Assembly: GCF_000002875.2 (NCBI RefSeq)
Contig: NC_009417.2
Span: 663,929 to 727,928 of the forward strand
DNA: 64,000 nt
Direction: 5' to 3'
DNA from: Leishmania infantum JPCM5
Lineage: Eukaryota > Euglenozoa > Kinetoplastea > Trypanosomatida > Trypanosomatidae
Both the position numbers and the translations under genes were made by a program. Positions 59,101 to 64,000 of this stretch are shown here, piece by piece (the first letter of the stretch is position 1; each line of letters begins with the position of its first letter). The notes beneath the pieces were generated by a model. That model did not search any database. It had not been told where the DNA came from and saw nothing but the letters and a program-made list of their open reading frames with translations.

Positions 59101-59673
59101 GTGCGTAGCGCCCGAAGAATAAAAAGGAAGAAAGAAACAGATGGAGGTGGAATGAGGCAGTGAAGTATTTGTATTGAATCGATCTCTCTTTTTTTGTGTG
59201 TGCGCCTTCCCGCCGCATCCCCTCCGCTCCCTCGCTGACTCGCGCACGCTACATGTGTTGCGGGACGAAAGCCAGGAACTTGTTTGCACCGGGTGATAGA
59301 TGGAGCTACAAGGAGAGAGGAGCTCAGAAGGGGACGTAAGCAAAAAGCAGAACGCATTTTTACATACGAGGAAGTAGAGAAAGCGAGTGCGCAGCACATA
59401 ACATCACGTAAAGCAAAAGGGCACGAAGCGCAAGACAGAGGGAGACTGTGAGAGGAAGCCTGCCGCGTCACTGCTCCAGTGGAGCTCGTTCTTCTTTGGC
59501 TCCTCTCATTAGCTGCGAGCTGCTTTTTGTGCTTCCTTCCTCCTTCCTCTCACCGAGAGCTTTCTAGCCTTCTTTTTGGGACTCACTGACGGCGTTACTG
59601 CGTGTGTGTGTAAACAGTGTCGCCGATAATGGCCTCTGTCTTTTTATTTTTCTCATCCGGTCAGCTCCGCCGT
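59101..59673. other. Intergenic sequence between retroelement pieces
   Basis: No gene seen. Purine-rich plus strand at ~59110-59160 and ~59310-59460. Confidence 0.4.
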
Positions 59674-59974
59674 CCCTGATAATGGGTGACACCTCGGCGC
59701 GTGATATCAGGGTCCTGTACCCCGTCTTGTGTGGGGAAGAAGCCAGGCAGCCCCTATCCCCTGCCAATGCTGCACCGCACCTGGCGGTGGCAGGGTCAGG
59801 CGCCTACGACGTGGGGAGGTCAGAGCGATGCATCTCTGCTGACGTGGGCGGCCAGGTCGTGGATGGCGCTGCGTCGGAGCGACCCGCGACCGTGCACGGG
59901 GCTGCGCCATCCATGCTATATGGGCGGAGTGTCAGCGCGACTCGACCGCGACCCGCCCGGCCCTCACTGCCTCC
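59674..59974 (+). mobile_element. SIDER2-like retroposon, copy 6, cut by an assembly gap
   Basis: Begins CCCTGATAATGGG, with a slightly diverged 5' block (CGTGATATCAGGGTCCTGTACC), then matches the other copies until the run of N. The 3' half is missing; the sequence after the gap does not resemble SIDER2. Confidence 0.83.
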
Positions 59975-60075
59975 NNNNNNNNNNNNNNNNNNNNNNNNNN
60001 NNNNNNNNNNNNNNNNNNNNNNNNNNNNNNNNNNNNNNNNNNNNNNNNNNNNNNNNNNNNNNNNNNNNNNNNNNN
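59975..60075. other. Assembly gap (101 N)
   Basis: A run of N that starts inside SIDER2 copy 6. Reads from six near-identical copies probably could not be resolved here. The true gap length is unknown, as ~100 N is a common placeholder size. Confidence 0.99.
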
Positions 60076-61958
60076 TTTCCTTTGTTACGTAAGTCGCGCT
60101 TCCCTTTCGTTTTATATTTTATTACCACCTTTGCCGTCCCCACCAAGCCTTTTTCACTCATCCTAACCCTTGCCCCTTCCTTTGGAGTTTCCCCTCCCCT
60201 GGCGTACGGGTTCACCTCCTCCCCCCTCACGGGCTCTATTTTTCGGAGCTCGTATGTGCGCATCTTTTGTTTGTTTGGGGAGAGGGGGCGGGCCCTTTCT
60301 TGCTTTCTTCCTCCTCACTACTTTTGCCCCTGACTTGCTCTTCTCCCTCATGCACGCCCGCTGATTTCCGTAACCCAGCTCTCTGCCGTTCTGCACTTCT
60401 TTGCATGCTTGGAAGGCGTGCCACAAGAAGGAACCATGGCGGGACGACCACAAAGCGATAATGATGATGATGAGGAGTGGGTCAACGTGCTCTCCGCCAT
60501 TCCCCGTGACATGCTTCACCAGGCACTTATCCTTTCGCTGCTTTGAGCTTCGTGTTTCAGACCTTCGAGGAGTCGCGTCATCGTGCGCGTTTCGCTTTGC
60601 CTCCACCTACACTCTTGCCTGTCCACTGCGACAGGGGATCCCCTCTCGGGGTGACGGGCAAAGAGGGGGGATGCGTAAGTCTACCTACTCGTGCGGAGTG
60701 TTACTGCGTGATGACTCGAACACAGCAGAGCTCTCATGGTTAGCGTTGCCAGCGCTAGAGGTTTTGGGAGCGCGAGTGTAGGGGTACGAGATCGGTATAT
60801 TCTGCCACGGAAATCGGAAACTCGCCCGAGAGGAAGAGTTGGGAACACGTGGATTGGAATGCGTCATGCTGATCTTTCCACTCGATTCCTTCTCTTCGTT
60901 TATTCAGTTTGGCGGGCCGTTCGTTGTCGATCTTGGGCGTATCCATTGTCGGCGTCATTTTTTTTTCGCTGCTGAGTTCGCTCGTATTGCGCTTGCTGAG
61001 CGTGCACGTGTCGCGCGCACGTGGCCGATAACGTATCACAAGAAAATGAAGTAGCACTGCAGGATAGATGGAGCGTGTAGCGAGCGCGGTGTAGGTGAGT
61101 AGCGGCGTTTTTGAGTCGGGGAAAAAAAGGAGCGCGGAAAGCGGGCGCAAAGCTCGCTGCCTGAACGGCGACTTGAGGGAGCAACGAGAAGCGGTGAGGG
61201 GGGAGGAGGGAAGGGTGCACTGGCGTGCTTCTATCTGCACGCCAGTGCCCACATACACACACGGGAGCAGACAAGTAGCGAGCGAAAGCAAGCAAAAGGA
61301 AGAACCGCAAAGAAGTGAAGGGGAAAAAACAAAGGGAGCCGGCGAAGAGGGCGTGTAAGGAAGGGAGGCAGCAACACCTGCAGACCAACACGGTGCCACG
61401 TAGTATGGCACTGCCGCAACATACCGGAGGTGCCTTTTCGATGTCGCTCTCTTTTCCCTTTTCATAGTGCAGGGCGCACGCGTGCGCGGGCTATGGAAGA
61501 GGAGGCACAGCGGGAGATGATCTGTAAGGGCAGTGCCACAGCGCGTGTCTGCTGTGGAACCATTCTTCTCTTTGTCTTGCGTGAGTGAAAAGCAAGAATG
61601 AAACGAGTGCCGTGGAAGCTCAGCGCAGCAGACCTCATCCACCCATGCATCCTTCTCTTCGGGTGTCTTGTTGCACACAGCTTTTCCACTGTGGCGATCA
61701 CCCCTTCTCCTTTATTCCTTTACCTTCTACGTGAGAGTCAATCTGCCTCGGTGCTGGAGGACGGCACCAACGCTTGGAGGGGGCCAGTGGGTGGGGTGCA
61801 GACGCCCCACTAACAAAAAATTCGCTGCAGCTGCGGAACGTGCGCTCACACAAGGCATGCTGGTGGTGGCACCCCGGGGATAGCGACAACTCAAGCACAA
61901 CCGCAACTGCCCCTCTTTGTTTCTGGTATTGATATTTTCACTCATCACATACGCAAAG
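60076..61958 (+). other. Intergenic region, 1.9 kb
   Basis: No convincing gene. Pyrimidine-rich plus strand just after the gap (60076-60370), purine-rich at ~61090-61370. A GATGATGATGA patch is at ~60462. ORFs of 60-300 codons follow low-complexity DNA on either strand. Confidence 0.4.
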
Positions 61959-62240
61959 ATGCTCCGCGTATCTGCCGTATTACGCGATAGGGTGGCGCCG
62001 CAGTCTCTGCGCACGTTGGCGCACGATCTCCTTAAGGCCCAGCATGCATCAGGACGTACGCTCATGTCCGTCATGGGGCCAAAGTGCTACACGGCTCGAG
62101 GTACGCTTCTCATGGTCTGTGCGAATCTGCTGTGCTTCACCACGTACTGCCTCATGGTGAACTGGATTTACGAGGGTTACGTCGACTTGTGGTATGGTGT
62201 GTATGGCTTGGAAGACGATGCTGATGACAACGATGATTGA
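61959..62240 (+). CDS. Small single-span membrane protein, 93 aa
   Basis: Not recognised. An N-terminal basic/hydroxylated segment (MLRVSAVLRDRVAPQSLRTL) could be a mitochondrial presequence; residues ~46-68 (ARGTLLMVCANLLCFTTYCL and on) form one membrane span; the tail is acidic (DDADDNDD). Size and layout resemble small accessory subunits of mitochondrial inner-membrane complexes, but this is inference. The ATG at 61959 is chosen since the frame upstream is leader-like. Confidence 0.65.
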   Translation: MLRVSAVLRDRVAPQSLRTLAHDLLKAQHASGRTLMSVMGPKCYTARGTLLMVCANLLCFTTYCLMVNWIYEGYVDLWYGVYGLEDDADDNDD

Positions 62241-63346
62241 GATTGTAGGAAGGGCTCCGGGAATTGAGGTAAGGGCAAAACGAACGCTCCTGACACCTTC
62301 CACGGGGAGAGGAGGAGTGGGGACATATGCGGCTCTCTACAGCTCTCCATCTTTTTTTTTTCACCCACTGCCGCTCTTAGCTCGGTTACCGCGTGCACTA
62401 TGCAGGGATTATCTTGTGCCTCTCTGTCTTTCCTATTTTTCTCTTGGCACTGCAGCTGCCTGTACAGTGGTCTTCCCTTTTGGTCTCAAATGTGTGTTAT
62501 GCTGCGCATTTGCGTCTATCTTCCCTTGCTTCCCATAAGCCACTATGCACATGCATCAGCGCTTCCGTGGTACGACTTTAAGATTGCACTGCCTGTGCTT
62601 TTGTGTCGGTTGGAGGAAGGAGGTGAGGGATACATCTGCGTGTGTGCTCTGGCACGCATTAGAAGAAGAAAAAAAAACAGCAGAAACGCAGCGTGCTTGA
62701 GGGAGCTCTCTTTTCGTTTTCTTCAGCTTTATGAGAAGGAGCCCGGAAACGGTGCAGCTCACGTCTCTTTTTCTCTCAATGTGCGCATGCTCCGAGGCAG
62801 CGGTAGTGCTGTGCCCATTACTCTTCACACTGCCGCAGACGCATCCGAGTTAAGAGAGGGTGTATAAAACCGCAAAGAAGACAACGGTGGATCCTCCTGG
62901 GCCTTCTGCCAGTGCGCTCCGTGTGCAACGGAGCGGGGCACGCTCGTTGCTCTTTCTCTGTGCGCAACGTATACTGCATCCTATGCTCTTTCCTTTTCTT
63001 CCTGCTTCGTTCTCAGTCCATGAGAACACATACGCAGTGCCACGAAAGGAGAAAAACAGAGTAACAGACAGAAAGGCTATTCAAAGCAGACGTATACGCA
63101 ATTACAGGGAGCGTCAACGACGCGCACATCACGCAGCGCGCCTTCTTCTGTCCCCCTTGTAGCCAACACAAGATCCGACTTTGTGGTAATACTCGACAAG
63201 CTTCTCTTGCGTTTCCACTCTCATTACCGCCTCTTTTGTGTATTTCTGTAAAGGCGGGTAACGCAGGCGGTTGGCCAAAATATACCAAGAGAGGCTTCTG
63301 CTTTTTCCTTTTTTTTCTTGCATTGACTCTTCTTGCTCAGCTGGTC
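62241..63346 (+). other. Intergenic/UTR, 1.1 kb
   Basis: No gene seen. TTTTTCCTTTTTTTTCTTG at ~63302-63320 followed by CTCAG at ~63336-63340 is a textbook-like polypyrimidine-AG acceptor 7 bp before the Rab18 ATG. Confidence 0.5.
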
Positions 63347-64000
63347 ATGGGATCTACCACCGGTGCGGACAAGACCATCAAGGTCCTCCTCATCGGCGAC
63401 AGCGGTGTGGGTAAGTCCTCCCTGCTGCTCTCCTTCACCACTGGGGCCTTTGATGAGAATATTTCGTCGACCATCGGCATCGATTTCAAGGTGAAGAAGG
63501 TGGACGTCGTAGATGCCCACACAGGCGGCAAAACTACCGTGAACCTGCAGCTATGGGATACGGCAGGACAGGAGCGCTTCCGTACCTTGACCAGCTCATA
63601 CTATCGTGGTGCACAGGCTGTTGTACTCGTCTACGATGTTAACGATCCGCAGTCTTTCCACGGTCTCAAGAAGTGGCTTGATGAAGCGAATAGCTACTGC
63701 CGCCGTGACGAGGCGGAGAGCAGTAGCATGGTGTTCCTGCTGATCGGCAACAAGACGGACCTGTGCCCTGATGAGAACTACATGCCGCTGCCCTGCTCGA
63801 CAGCGCAAGGGTTTGCCCAGCAGAACAACATGCTTTTCGCCCTCACCTCTGCTAAGACAAGGATTGGGGTGGCGCAGGCATTTGACGAGGTGGCGCGTAG
63901 TGTGTATGATAAGTTGCAGGACTTGGAGCAGTACGAGCGACGTCGGATCACGAACTTGAACGATGGCAGCAGCAACGGCGGTGGACAGGGCTGCTGCTAG
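63347..64000 (+). CDS. RAB18: Rab18-like small GTPase, 217 aa
   Basis: Ras-superfamily GTPase: P-loop GDSGVGKS (17-24), switch I STIGIDFKVK, switch II WDTAGQERFR (70-79), NKTD near 143, SAK motif and a C-terminal di-cysteine (GCC) for geranylgeranylation. Phrases SSLLLSFTTGAFDE, RTLTSSYYRGAQ and VYDVNDPQSF resemble Rab18 more than Rab1/5/7. Rab18 works at the ER, lipid droplets and in trypanosomes at Golgi traffic; that is family knowledge. A small insert (HTGGKTTV) before WDTAGQ is longer than usual. The stop is the last codon of the window. Confidence 0.93.
   Translation: MGSTTGADKTIKVLLIGDSGVGKSSLLLSFTTGAFDENISSTIGIDFKVKKVDVVDAHTGGKTTVNLQLWDTAGQERFRTLTSSYYRGAQAVVLVYDVNDPQSFHGLKKWLDEANSYCRRDEAESSSMVFLLIGNKTDLCPDENYMPLPCSTAQGFAQQNNMLFALTSAKTRIGVAQAFDEVARSVYDKLQDLEQYERRRITNLNDGSSNGGGQGCC

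Noticed and set aside
61598..61813. 71-codon plus ORF starting MKRVPWKLSAADL with a hydrophobic stretch
   Set aside because: Located just before the 61959 gene in leader-like sequence and without a convincing family; more likely part of a UTR.
55120..63346. tRNA or snRNA genes near the strand switches and in the retroelement island
   Set aside because: I looked for tRNA A/B boxes and cloverleaf-like stretches by eye and found none that hold up; a tRNAscan run would be decisive.

Overview
The window looks like a chromosome-internal piece of a Leishmania-type kinetoplastid (Leishmaniinae). The evidence is the gene structure and gene content. Intronless genes sit in long same-strand clusters, separated by pyrimidine-rich intergenic DNA of the kind used for trans-splicing and polyadenylation. 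There is a tandem pair of MIF-like genes. Six copies of a ~540-bp element are present that start at the CCCTG signature of trypanosomatid retroposons (SIDER2-like). Identification rests on reading the sequence only; no database was searched.

Layout. A plus-strand cluster runs from position 1 to about 35.9 kb: DNAAF5/HEATR2-like (5' cut by the window edge), a cyclophilin, a PDRG1-like prefoldin, a PCNA-fold clamp-like protein, an RRM-like protein, the GPI-anchor transferase PIG-A, a ThiI/cysteine-desulfurase fusion, a 120-aa small protein, DNA polymerase delta, an ISWI ATPase, an EF-hand-linked protein kinase, a TPR protein, a large helical-repeat protein, and MIF1 and MIF2. A minus-strand cluster follows (about 46.8 down to 36.3 kb): a DOT1-like methyltransferase with membrane segments, a DCAF1 homologue carrying an extra MIB/HERC2-like domain, a decayed zinc-type dehydrogenase, and a deaminase-fold protein. 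The two clusters converge at 35.9-36.3 kb and a divergent switch lies at 46.8-47.9 kb. From there the plus strand resumes: a derlin, a HAD-like protein, a PUB-domain protein, a DYRK kinase, then a 6.8-kb retroelement-rich island with an assembly gap, a small membrane protein, and a Rab18-like GTPase ending at the last base.

Functional themes are mixed, as expected for polycistronic units, but several genes act in replication or chromatin (POLD1, clamp-like protein, ISWI, DOT1-like, DCAF1) and two neighbours could act in ER-associated degradation (derlin, PUB protein).

The most unusual content is: (i) six nearly identical SIDER2-like copies, with SNP combinations that suggest exchange between copies; (ii) retroelement wreckage (DIRE) directly upstream of at least one SIDER copy; (iii) the ThiI-desulfurase fusion; (iv) the lineage-specific deaminase-like protein; and (v) the DCAF1-MIB/HERC2 architecture.
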